A DNA stretch of 46,373 nt. It comes from Actinomyces naeslundii (GTDB taxonomy: Bacteria; Actinomycetota; Actinomycetes; Actinomycetales; Actinomycetaceae). The notes under the pieces are model-generated. The model saw nothing but the letters and a program-made list of their open reading frames with translations. It was not told where the DNA came from and did no database searches. Below are positions 8,491 through 15,523 of the stretch, piece by piece; the first letter of the stretch is position 1; each line of letters opens with the position of its first letter. The DNA lies in assembly GCF_001956585.1 (NCBI RefSeq), contig NZ_MSRR01000005.1, forward strand, positions 1-46,373, given 5' to 3'. The translations under genes were made by a program, and so were the position numbers.

Positions 8491-9744
8491 ATGACTGCAT
8501 CACAAGGAACCTCCGCATCGCCCGCCGTGCGCATCGAGGACGTCTCCAAGCGCTTCAGGATCTACCACCACCGCAACCAGTCCCTCAAGGGCGCCATCCT
8601 GCAGCGCAGCCGCGGCGTCTACGAGGACTTCTGGGCGCTGAAGGACATCACCTTCGACATCCCCGAGGGCAAGACCTTCGGGCTCATGGGGCACAACGGA
8701 TCGGGCAAGTCCACCCTGCTCAAGTGCATCGCCAAGATCCTGGCCCCCAACTCCGGCTCCATCACCGCCCGCGGGCGCATGGCCGCCATGCTGGAGGTCG
8801 GCTCGGGCTTCCACCCCGAGCTCTCCGGACGGGAGAACATCTTCCTCAACGGCGCCATCCTGGGGATGAGCCGCAAGGAGATCGAGGCCAAGTTCGATGA
8901 CATCGTCGACTTCTCCGGGGTCGGTGAGTTCATCGACCAGCCGGTGAAGAACTACTCCTCGGGCATGTACGTGCGTCTGGGCTTCTCCGTGTCCATCCAC
9001 GTCGAGCCGGAGATCCTTCTGGTCGACGAGGTCCTGGCCGTGGGTGACATGGAGTTCCAGGAGCGCTGCATGGACAAGTTCGCCGAGTTCCGCGAGGACG
9101 GCCGCACCGTCGTCGTCGTCTCCCACGGCCTTGCCCAGATGCGCACCTTCTGCGACGAGGTCGCCTGGCTCGACCACGGCCGGCTCAAGGAGGTCGGAGC
9201 GGCGCCCGAGGTCATTGACAAGTACTCCGATATCACCCACGGAGCCAAGAAGGTCAAGGACGGACAAGGCACCCGCTTCGGCAGCGGGGAGGCCCAGATC
9301 ACGCGGATCGAGCTGCTCGACCGTACGGGCAGGCCGGTGGGCTCCATGCGCACCGGGGACGAGGCCACCATCCGTCTGCACTACCGCTGCGAGGAGACGA
9401 TCGAGAAGCCCGTCTTCGGCTGCTCCATCGACACCCGTGAGGGTACTTTCGCCTGGGGTCTGCACGGCCTCGACGACGGCTTCCAGCCCGAGACGATCGA
9501 GCCGGGAGAGGGGACCGTGGACGTCTCCATCCCCGCGATGATGCTGCGTCCGGGCGCCTACCTCATCTCCGGATCCATCCAGCCCTGGCAGCTCTCCAGT
9601 GTCATCGACGCCTACCAGAAGGCGACGTCCTTCGACATCGTCCCCGGACCGCGCATGGAGTCCGGGGGCCTGGTGGCCCTGGGCGCTCACTACGAACGGA
9701 TCTCCCCGCCGCGCCCCATGGTCACGGTCGCCAAGAAGGACTGA
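8491..9744 (+). CDS. wzt: Polysaccharide ABC transporter ATPase with Wzt-type C-terminal domain (417 aa)
   Basis: The first ~245 residues are an ABC ATPase: Walker A GHNGSGKST near residues 67-75, signature YSSGMYVRLGFS near 154, Walker B ILLVDEVLAVGD near 173, then the switch His in VVSHG. An extra domain of about 150 residues follows (about 260-405), with a beta-rich pattern including GEAQITRIELLD, PVFGCSIDTREG and LRPGAYLISGSI, as in Wzt C-terminal domains that recognise the non-reducing end of the glycan. This supports export of a chain that is completed, and perhaps end-capped, in the cytoplasm. It pairs with the permease just upstream. The start at ATG 8491 has only a weak ribosome site. 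Confidence 0.9.
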   Translation: MTASQGTSASPAVRIEDVSKRFRIYHHRNQSLKGAILQRSRGVYEDFWALKDITFDIPEGKTFGLMGHNGSGKSTLLKCIAKILAPNSGSITARGRMAAMLEVGSGFHPELSGRENIFLNGAILGMSRKEIEAKFDDIVDFSGVGEFIDQPVKNYSSGMYVRLGFSVSIHVEPEILLVDEVLAVGDMEFQERCMDKFAEFREDGRTVVVVSHGLAQMRTFCDEVAWLDHGRLKEVGAAPEVIDKYSDITHGAKKVKDGQGTRFGSGEAQITRIELLDRTGRPVGSMRTGDEATIRLHYRCEETIEKPVFGCSIDTREGTFAWGLHGLDDGFQPETIEPGEGTVDVSIPAMMLRPGAYLISGSIQPWQLSSVIDAYQKATSFDIVPGPRMESGGLVALGAHYERISPPRPMVTVAKKD

Positions 9745-9765
9745 GAGCACTGGCGGGGCTGTCGC

Positions 9766-10815
9766 TCAGCGCCGCCGGATCCTCTTGACGTGCTGTGCCA
9801 CGGTGCGGAAGAAGGGCTTGACCGTGGCCTCCAGGTGGCCGATCTTCGCCTTGGTGTCGTGGAGCTGGAGCAGGACCTGCCGGATCGAGATGTGCAGGTC
9901 GTACATGGCCTCATGAAGCTTCGCGATCTGGGCGTCCTGCTGCTTCAGCTTCTGCTCGAGCCGGTGGTAGTACTCCGCAGAGACCAGCATGAGGCCCAGA
10001 CCGCCCGGCTCGGTCGGGCCGTCCTTCGGGGAGGGTCCTGTGTCGCTCTCCAGGGACAGGCGCGTGTAGCGGTCCCGAATGGCAAGGTTGTCGATGCGGT
10101 GACGGACGTCGTCGACGACGACGGAGTTGCCCATCGTCTCGTCGGTGGAGTCACGGTGGTGCCAGTACGCCAGCGGTTCGCCGGTGATGAAGCCCACCGG
10201 TGAGGTCGCCAGCAGGCGGAGGTTGAAGTCCCAGTCGGCCTGGGTCAGCAGGTTGCCGTCCCAGTGACCGATGCGGTCGGCCACCTCGCGGCGGATGAGC
10301 TGGGAGATCGGCGGGACGTAGTTGGCCACCATCGTGTCGATGAGGGTCCAGCTCTCCTTGCCCGGTGCCAGCGCCTCTCGCTTGAGCTCGGTCAGGGCCT
10401 CTTCGGTGACGGTCTCGAAAATCAGGTCACAACTCGTCGCCACGGCACCGTGGCCGGGGTTCTCATCGAGGTGAGCCACGCATGCCGCCAGGAAACCGGG
10501 CTCCCAGGAGTCGTCGTCATCATGGATGGCGAAGAACTCGCAGGAGGATACGGCCAGGCCGTCCTCCAGAGCGGCCTCGCGGCCATGGGAGGTCTCGTTG
10601 GTGACCACCTGGGTACGTTCCCGCAACCACTCGGGTGCGCTCGCCAGGGCCTGGTCCACCGCTTCGCTCTCGCCGGCGTCATTGACGATGACGAGCTCGA
10701 GGTCCTGGAAGGTCTGCGCTCCAACCGACTGGACCGCTCTGGTGAGCATCAGGGGACGATTCCGAGTTCGGGTCACCACGGTGACTCGTGGGGCTCGTGC
10801 GGCTTGTTCAGCCAT
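9766..10815 (-). CDS. Family 2 glycosyltransferase with C-terminal coiled coil (349 aa)
   Basis: GT2 GT-A fold: VTVVTRTRNRPLMLTRAV at the start, VIVNDAG as the first nucleotide-binding acidic turn, and FFAIHDDDDSWEPGFL carrying the metal-binding acidic motif near residue 95. The later LTQADWDFNLRLL and WHHRDST are consistent with the acceptor-side ED-like region. The last ~80 residues have heptad-like Leu/Ile spacing (YYHRLEQKLKQQDAQIAKL and onward) ending in a basic patch, suggesting a coiled coil that may tether it to the membrane or a partner. AAGGAGG at 10826-10832 sits well for ATG 10815. It runs opposite to Wzm/Wzt and ends 21 bp from the Wzt stop. Donor and acceptor are unknown; a rhamnosyl- or hexosyltransferase role is likely from context. 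Confidence 0.88.
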   Translation of the reverse strand: MAEQAARAPRVTVVTRTRNRPLMLTRAVQSVGAQTFQDLELVIVNDAGESEAVDQALASAPEWLRERTQVVTNETSHGREAALEDGLAVSSCEFFAIHDDDDSWEPGFLAACVAHLDENPGHGAVATSCDLIFETVTEEALTELKREALAPGKESWTLIDTMVANYVPPISQLIRREVADRIGHWDGNLLTQADWDFNLRLLATSPVGFITGEPLAYWHHRDSTDETMGNSVVVDDVRHRIDNLAIRDRYTRLSLESDTGPSPKDGPTEPGGLGLMLVSAEYYHRLEQKLKQQDAQIAKLHEAMYDLHISIRQVLLQLHDTKAKIGHLEATVKPFFRTVAQHVKRIRRR

Positions 10816-10882
10816 CTTCGGGGGTCCTCCTTGATCCGATGAGGGGCACGCGGCGTGCGTGGCGACTACTGCCGAGGGGATC

Positions 10883-10903
10883 GGGACGTTCCGACAACGT
10901 CCC
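10883..10903. terminator. Stem-loop downstream of the minus-strand GT2/GT4 pair
   Basis: GGGACGTT at 10883-10890 and AACGTCCC at 10896-10903 form a perfect 8-bp stem with a 5-nt loop. It lies 52 bp past the stop of the GT2 gene ending at 10955 and upstream of the next gene on the same strand. There is no T tract, so it may act as a terminator, an attenuator or a binding site. Confidence 0.4.
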
Positions 10904-10916
10904 AGTTATGTAACTG
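10903..10916. promoter_or_regulatory. Perfect dyad CAGTTA-TG-TAACTG
   Basis: Six-base arms with a 2-nt centre, AT-rich against GC-rich surroundings, about 90 bp upstream of the GT2 start at 10815. Its shape suits a dimeric repressor or activator site, or part of the promoter for that gene. Confidence 0.35.
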
Positions 10917-10954
10917 TAGCCGTTGGGTGCGGCCGGCGTAGCCGGTTGCCGCAA

Positions 10955-12016
10955 TCAGCGGATTCTCGACGGGCGTCTCGCGTGCTCCCTCGTACGCCGA
11001 CGCAGCTCGCGTGGCAGACGGGCGACCGCCTGGGCGAGTCCTGTCATCACCGGGCCGCGCCGCGGGCCTCGCAGTCCGCGCACCACCGTGCGGGCCAGCG
11101 CCTGTATCACGACCGGGACCGGGCTGTGGGCGGCGGCCACCAGGATCCGGTTGCGAGCGTTGACTCGGATGAACATCGCTGAGCTGGTGCCTGAGGAGGA
11201 GGCGTGCTCGTGGAGTACCACCGCCTCGCGCACGTAGACGACCGCCCACCCGCGCTCGCGCAGGCGCCAGGAGAGGTCCGTGTCCTCGTAGTACATGAAC
11301 AGGTCCTCGCGGAAGCCGCCCAGGGCCTGCCACGCCTCGCGTCGGATGGCGCAGGCACCCCCGCACAGGCCGAAGACCTGACTGGGGGAGTGCTCCTGCC
11401 CGGCAGGCACCAGCCAGTCGCGGTCGTAGCCGTTGCCGGAGGCGTCCACGAGGTTGCCCGTGGAGTTGACCAGGACCTCGCCCTCGCCGCGGGCGGCGGC
11501 CTCGTCACTGACGCGCGTCCATCTGCCGGTACGCGGTGAGACGAGCGCGTCCTGGTCGGGGCCCGCCGGCTTCCAGCGGCCGGTCAGCAGGATCCGCGCC
11601 GTTGCCGCGGCCGGTGCCGAGATCGACGTCGACCCCGGCGTTGTCGGAGACGATTCCGGCTGATCGGGTGTCGGTGCAGCCGGTGGATCGCTCAGGGGAG
11701 CCAGGATCGCCTCGAGGAAGCCGGGCTCGGCCACCGCGTCGTTGTTGAGCAGGACCAGGACGTCCTCAACCATGTTCTGGGCCCCGAGGTTGACTCCGGC
11801 GCCGAAGCCCAGGTTCTCGCTCGACTCGACCACCGTCAGGCCCGCCCGGCTCAGGCGCTCGGCCGAGCCGTCACCGGATGCGTTGTCGACGATGACGAGC
11901 GTGTCGCCGCCCCTCAGCTGCTCGGTGACTGAGCGGGCCGCCCGGATCGTCAGATCGGCTCGGCGCCAGTTGACGATGACGACGCGTGCCGAGGGGCGCC
12001 TGACGGGCTGCGTCAC
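10955..12016 (-). CDS. Family 2 glycosyltransferase, WbbL-like rhamnosyltransferase type (353 aa)
   Basis: GT2 enzyme with ARVVIVNWRRADLTIRAARS at the start, LVIVDNASGDGS, and LLNNDAVAEPGFL as the DXD-equivalent. FGLCGGACAIRREAW and then MYYEDTDLSWRLRERGW form the acceptor/base region. This arrangement is characteristic of the WbbL/RfbF rhamnosyltransferase-like group. An unusual Pro/Ser/Thr/Ala-rich insert of about 35 residues lies between the DXD region and the ILLTGRWKP part. The GTG start overlaps the stop of the upstream GT4 gene (GTGTGA at 12011-12016 on the minus strand), so the two are probably co-translated; the frame is open further upstream, but that stretch is antisense-like and Arg/Gly-rich. 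The tail ends in a basic segment. Rhamnose as donor is inferred from family and from the nearby rml genes. Confidence 0.85.
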   Translation of the reverse strand: MTQPVRRPSARVVIVNWRRADLTIRAARSVTEQLRGGDTLVIVDNASGDGSAERLSRAGLTVVESSENLGFGAGVNLGAQNMVEDVLVLLNNDAVAEPGFLEAILAPLSDPPAAPTPDQPESSPTTPGSTSISAPAAATARILLTGRWKPAGPDQDALVSPRTGRWTRVSDEAAARGEGEVLVNSTGNLVDASGNGYDRDWLVPAGQEHSPSQVFGLCGGACAIRREAWQALGGFREDLFMYYEDTDLSWRLRERGWAVVYVREAVVLHEHASSSGTSSAMFIRVNARNRILVAAAHSPVPVVIQALARTVVRGLRGPRRGPVMTGLAQAVARLPRELRRRTREHARRPSRIR

Positions 12017-13245
12017 ACCGCACCCCCGATGAGGGCGTGGTAGACCTCCGTGTGCGCCGCGGCGCAGGCGTCCCAGGTGAAGGTCCGGGCGCGCTCGCGG
12101 CCGGCCTCGGCCAGCTCGTCGTGGGCCGGTCCGATGGCCTCGGCGAGCCGGCCGGCGATCTCCCGCGGTGAGGCGGGGTCGGCCAGTAGGCCGGCCTCCC
12201 CGCACACTTCGGCCATGCAGGTCCCGGCGCTGGTGACGACGGGGGCCCCGTAAGCCATGGCCTCCAGGACCGGCAGACCGAATCCCTCCCAGATGGAGGG
12301 GAAGCAGAAGGCGCGGGCGCCGCAGTAGGCGGCTGCCAGCTCGTCGTCATCGAGCCTGCCGGTGACGTGGACCCGATCACCCAGGCGGGCCAGGAGATTG
12401 CGCTCGACGGCGTCGTCGCCCCACCCGGCCGGACCGACGAGGACCAGGTCGAGGCCGTCGGCGTCGTCGTGCTCCTCGATGAGAAGGGCGAAGGCCCGCA
12501 GCAGTCCCAGCAGGTTCTTGCGGGGCTCGCGCGTGCCCGTCCACAGGACGTAGTCGCGCGTGAGGCCCCGGGCGGTGCGGAAGCTCTTGATCTGCTCCTC
12601 GGTGACTGGGCGGGTGCGTACCCCGTGCGGGATGACGTAGAGGCGGGCGGCGTCGATTCCCGCCGCGATGCAGTCATCGGCGGTCGCCTGGGAGGGGACG
12701 ATGATGGCACTCGCCTCGGCGATGACACGCTCCAGGGAACGGCTGAAGTAGGCGTTGCCGCGCGGGGTGAAGTGCTCGGGTGTGCGCAGGAAGGCCAGGT
12801 CGTGCACGGTGACGGCCAGGGGCAGTGAGGTGGGGGGCAGGGCCCAGGTGGTGGCGTGGATGAGCTGGGCGCCGGGCAGGATGGACTCGGCCCGCGGCAG
12901 TCCCAGGCGGTTCCAGGACTCGTACAGGGCGGCGCGCGGCAGGTGGGACGAGCGCATCGGCATGGGCGGCAGGCCCATCTCCCGGGGCGATGGTGCCGCC
13001 TGGTGGCGGGCGGTGATTCCGGCCACGGGTACCTGCCGGGCGCGCAGGGCCCGGGACAGCTCGACGATGTAGGTCCCCGAACCTCCTGGGACGGGCTGCC
13101 ACAGCTGCTCAACCACCATGCTCACCCGTGGGCCGCGGGGACGAACAGGGCGGCGGGAGCCGTTGACATCGGACGTAGCGGTGCGGGAGTCGGAGGAGGG
13201 GGAGGGGACCGGGGAGTGCGCCGGGCGGGAATGATCTGCGCTCAT
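12013..13245 (-). CDS. Family 4 glycosyltransferase (GT-B, 410 aa)
   Basis: GT-B fold glycosyltransferase. After a ~40-residue Ser/Pro-rich, probably disordered N-terminus comes VSMVVEQLWQPVPGGSGTY with the Gly-rich acceptor loop. The C-terminal domain has GTREPRKNLLGLLRAF and the donor-binding FPSIWEGFGLPVLEAMAYG, in which the two Glu are spaced as in the EX7E motif of GT4 enzymes. Such enzymes use NDP- or GDP-sugars to extend lipid-linked glycans at the cytoplasmic face. The stop overlaps the start of the next GT2 gene. ATG 13245 has no obvious ribosome site, so the real start could be at a later Met/Val; the disordered leader may not be translated. It resembles the GT4 at 13293-14414 in motif layout, and the two point away from each other across 47 bp. 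Confidence 0.87.
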   Translation of the reverse strand: MSADHSRPAHSPVPSPSSDSRTATSDVNGSRRPVRPRGPRVSMVVEQLWQPVPGGSGTYIVELSRALRARQVPVAGITARHQAAPSPREMGLPPMPMRSSHLPRAALYESWNRLGLPRAESILPGAQLIHATTWALPPTSLPLAVTVHDLAFLRTPEHFTPRGNAYFSRSLERVIAEASAIIVPSQATADDCIAAGIDAARLYVIPHGVRTRPVTEEQIKSFRTARGLTRDYVLWTGTREPRKNLLGLLRAFALLIEEHDDADGLDLVLVGPAGWGDDAVERNLLARLGDRVHVTGRLDDDELAAAYCGARAFCFPSIWEGFGLPVLEAMAYGAPVVTSAGTCMAEVCGEAGLLADPASPREIAGRLAEAIGPAHDELAEAGRERARTFTWDACAAAHTEVYHALIGGAV

Positions 13246-13280
13246 GGGCTCAGAGTACGGGGTGGCCGCGCGCGGCGCGG

Positions 13281-13286
13281 TAGCCT
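13281..13286 (+). promoter_or_regulatory. -10 box placed for leaderless transcription of the GT4 gene
   Basis: TAGCCT (TANNNT type) ends exactly 7 bp before the A of ATG 13293, the spacing of leaderless actinobacterial messages. No ribosome-binding sequence precedes this ATG, which agrees with leaderless initiation. Confidence 0.5.
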
Positions 13287-13292
13287 GCCGTC

Positions 13293-14414
13293 ATGAAGGT
13301 TCTTCTTGATGCGACGGCGATCCCGGCTGATCTCGGAGGTGTGGGGCGCTATGTCGACGACCTCGTGCCCGAGCTCATCGCCTCCGGCGTCAACCTGGCC
13401 ATGGCCGTCCAGCAGCGGGATGTGGCGCACTTCTCCGCCAAGGCGCCTCGTGCCCACCTCTTCCCGGTCTCGCAGTCCATGGAGTCGCGTGGTGCCCGGA
13501 TGGCCTGGGAGCAGACGGGGCTTCCTGCCCTCATTCACCGGATCCGCCCCGATGTCCTGCACTCACCTCACTACACCTTCCCGGCCCTGCACCAGGTGCC
13601 CGTGGTCGTCACCCTTCACGACGCCACGTTCTTCTCCCACCCCCAGGCACACTCGCCCTTCAAGCAGAAGTTCTTCACCAGCGCCATCCGCCGGGCTGTG
13701 CGTAGGGCCGACGCGCTCGTCGTGCCCTCCTTGGCCACCCGTGACGAGACCATCGCGTACGTCGGCGGCAGCCCCGAGCGATTCCACGTCGCCTACCACG
13801 GCGTGGACACCTCCGTGTTCCATCCGGTCGACGACGCCGAACGGGCTCGTGTGGCCGCCTCCCTCGGCCTGGAGGGCAAGCGCTACATCGGTTTCCTGGG
13901 GACCCTCGAGCCCCGTAAGAACGTTCCCAACCTGGTGCGCGCCTGGAGGTCGGTCTTCCATGACTCCGACGACGCTCCGGCCCTGGTCCTGGCCGGAGGA
14001 CCCGGCTGGGACGCGGACATTGAGCCCGCCCTGGCCGAGGTCCCCCCGAACCTGAACGTCCTGAGGCCCGGTTACCTGCCCCTGGAGGACCTACCCGGAT
14101 TCCTGTCCGGCTGTGAGATCCTGGCCTACCCTTCCATCGGCGAGGGCTTCGGCCTGCCGGTGCTCGAAGCCATGGCCTGTGGGGCCGCCGTTCTCACCAC
14201 CCGCGAGCTGAGCCTGCCGGAGGTCGGGGGAGAAGCCGTGGCCTACTGCGGCTCCGATGCCCAGGCCATTGCCCGGGCCCTTGTGCTCCTGGACGCCGAT
14301 CCTGGGCGACGTCGGGCCCTGGGGGCCGCCGCCCTCAAGCGGGCTGCCGAGTTCACCTGGAAGGCCTCCGCTCAGGCGCATGTCAAGGCCTATCAAGCCG
14401 CCATGGCGCGCTGA
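13293..14414 (+). CDS. Family 4 glycosyltransferase (GT-B, 373 aa)
   Basis: GT-B enzyme beginning directly with the acceptor domain (MKVLLDATAIP, then GGVGRYVDDL). The N-terminal domain includes HSPHYTFPAL and VVTLHDATFFSHP. The donor domain has GFLGTLEPRKNVPNLVRAW and YPSIGEGFGLPVLEAMACG with the paired Glu of the EX7E motif, then SLPEVGGEAVAYC. Length is normal for single-domain GT4 proteins of the mannosyl/rhamnosyl type. Unlike its minus-strand neighbour it has no disordered leader. It is followed by rmlD after 123 bp, so it may be monocistronic or part of a loose transcript. Donor specificity is not determinable from sequence; GDP-mannose (manA is nearby) or dTDP-rhamnose are the natural candidates. 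Confidence 0.88.
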   Translation: MKVLLDATAIPADLGGVGRYVDDLVPELIASGVNLAMAVQQRDVAHFSAKAPRAHLFPVSQSMESRGARMAWEQTGLPALIHRIRPDVLHSPHYTFPALHQVPVVVTLHDATFFSHPQAHSPFKQKFFTSAIRRAVRRADALVVPSLATRDETIAYVGGSPERFHVAYHGVDTSVFHPVDDAERARVAASLGLEGKRYIGFLGTLEPRKNVPNLVRAWRSVFHDSDDAPALVLAGGPGWDADIEPALAEVPPNLNVLRPGYLPLEDLPGFLSGCEILAYPSIGEGFGLPVLEAMACGAAVLTTRELSLPEVGGEAVAYCGSDAQAIARALVLLDADPGRRRALGAAALKRAAEFTWKASAQAHVKAYQAAMAR

Positions 14415-14463
14415 CGCCTCACGCCCTCCGATCGACGGTCTCTTTCACTGCAGCGTGCTCGTG

Positions 14464-14469
14464 TAGGCT
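14464..14469 (+). promoter_or_regulatory. Candidate -10 box upstream of rmlD
   Basis: TAGGCT in the 123-bp gap before rmlD, with TTTCAC at 14443-14448 as a poor, closely spaced -35. It would give a leader of about 65 nt. Confidence 0.28.
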
Positions 14470-14537
14470 TCACTGGTAGGTCACTCCTATGTGGGACTCC
14501 GGCGAGACGACGCCTGGCGGGAAGGAAAAGACGGCCA

Positions 14538-15467
14538 GTGAACGAGACCATGCCTCTGCAGACTGAGGGGACCTCCCTCCCACGTGCCGGGCGCGAAGAA
14601 GGGCAGACGCGCGGCCGTGTTCTCGTCACCGGCGCCAACGGACAGCTGGGGCGTGCGCTCATGGCGCTCCTGCCGCAGGCGGGGTTCCAGCCCACCGGCG
14701 TCGACCTGCCGGAGGTGGACATCTCTGACACGGTCGCCATGACCGCCTGGGACTGGTCCGGCTACGACGTCATCATCAATGCCGCCGCCTGGACCAATGT
14801 GGACGGGGCGGAGACCCCTGAGGGCCGCCGTCTGTCCTGGCGAGCCAATACGGTGGGGCCGGTCAATCTGGCTCGGGCGGCCACTCAGCACGGCCTGACC
14901 CTGGTGCACATCTCCACCGAGTACACCTTCGACGGCGCCACACCGGTTCACACCGAGGAGGAGACCCCCTCGCCGCTGGGGGTCTATGGCCAGTCCAAGG
15001 CCGCCGGGGACGCCGCCGTCAGTGTCTGCCCCCGCCATTACCTGGTGCGCACCTCCTGGGTGGTGGGCGATGGGAAGAACTTCGTCAAGACGATGCTCTC
15101 CCTGGCCGAGCGCGGCATCGCGCCGAGTGTCGTGTCCGATCAGACCGGCCGCCTCACCTTCGCCTCCGACCTGGCTGCGGGTATCATCCACCTCATTTCC
15201 TCGGGCGCCGATTACGGCACCTACAACCTCTCCGGTGAGGGCCCGATCGTCTCCTGGGCCGATATCGCCAAGCGGGTCTACGAGCGTGCCGGCCACAGCC
15301 CCGACGAGGTCACGCCCGTCACCACCGAGGAGTACTACGCCGATCAGGAGGGGATCGCCCCGCGGCCGCTGAGCTCTGCCCTGGATCTTTCCAAGATCGA
15401 GGCCACAGGTTTCACCCCAGCCGATTCCACACAGCGCCTGGACGCTTATCTTCGGGATTTGATGTAA
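14538..15467 (+). CDS. rmlD: dTDP-4-dehydrorhamnose reductase (309 aa)
   Basis: It catalyses the last step of dTDP-L-rhamnose synthesis, NAD(P)H reduction of the 4-keto intermediate. Seen in the sequence: VLVTGANGQLGRALMALL after a ~27-residue leader, VDISDTVAM, the substrate-binding NAAAWTNVDGAE, HISTEYTFDG, catalytic Tyr150-x3-Lys154 (YGQSK), and VRTSWVVGDGKNFVKTM. All are RmlD hallmarks. GTG 14538 is preceded by GAAGGAAAA; an ATG at 14550 is an alternative. The rmlA and rmlC partners lie about 2 kb downstream on opposite strands, and rmlB is not in the window. It is likely co-expressed with the DUF2142 gene 56 bp downstream. Confidence 0.93.
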   Translation: MNETMPLQTEGTSLPRAGREEGQTRGRVLVTGANGQLGRALMALLPQAGFQPTGVDLPEVDISDTVAMTAWDWSGYDVIINAAAWTNVDGAETPEGRRLSWRANTVGPVNLARAATQHGLTLVHISTEYTFDGATPVHTEEETPSPLGVYGQSKAAGDAAVSVCPRHYLVRTSWVVGDGKNFVKTMLSLAERGIAPSVVSDQTGRLTFASDLAAGIIHLISSGADYGTYNLSGEGPIVSWADIAKRVYERAGHSPDEVTPVTTEEYYADQEGIAPRPLSSALDLSKIEATGFTPADSTQRLDAYLRDLM

Positions 15468-15523
15468 GTAATTTCCGATTGGATTATCTCCCCGTAATCC
15501 CTCATTCCCTATCGGAGATCAGT

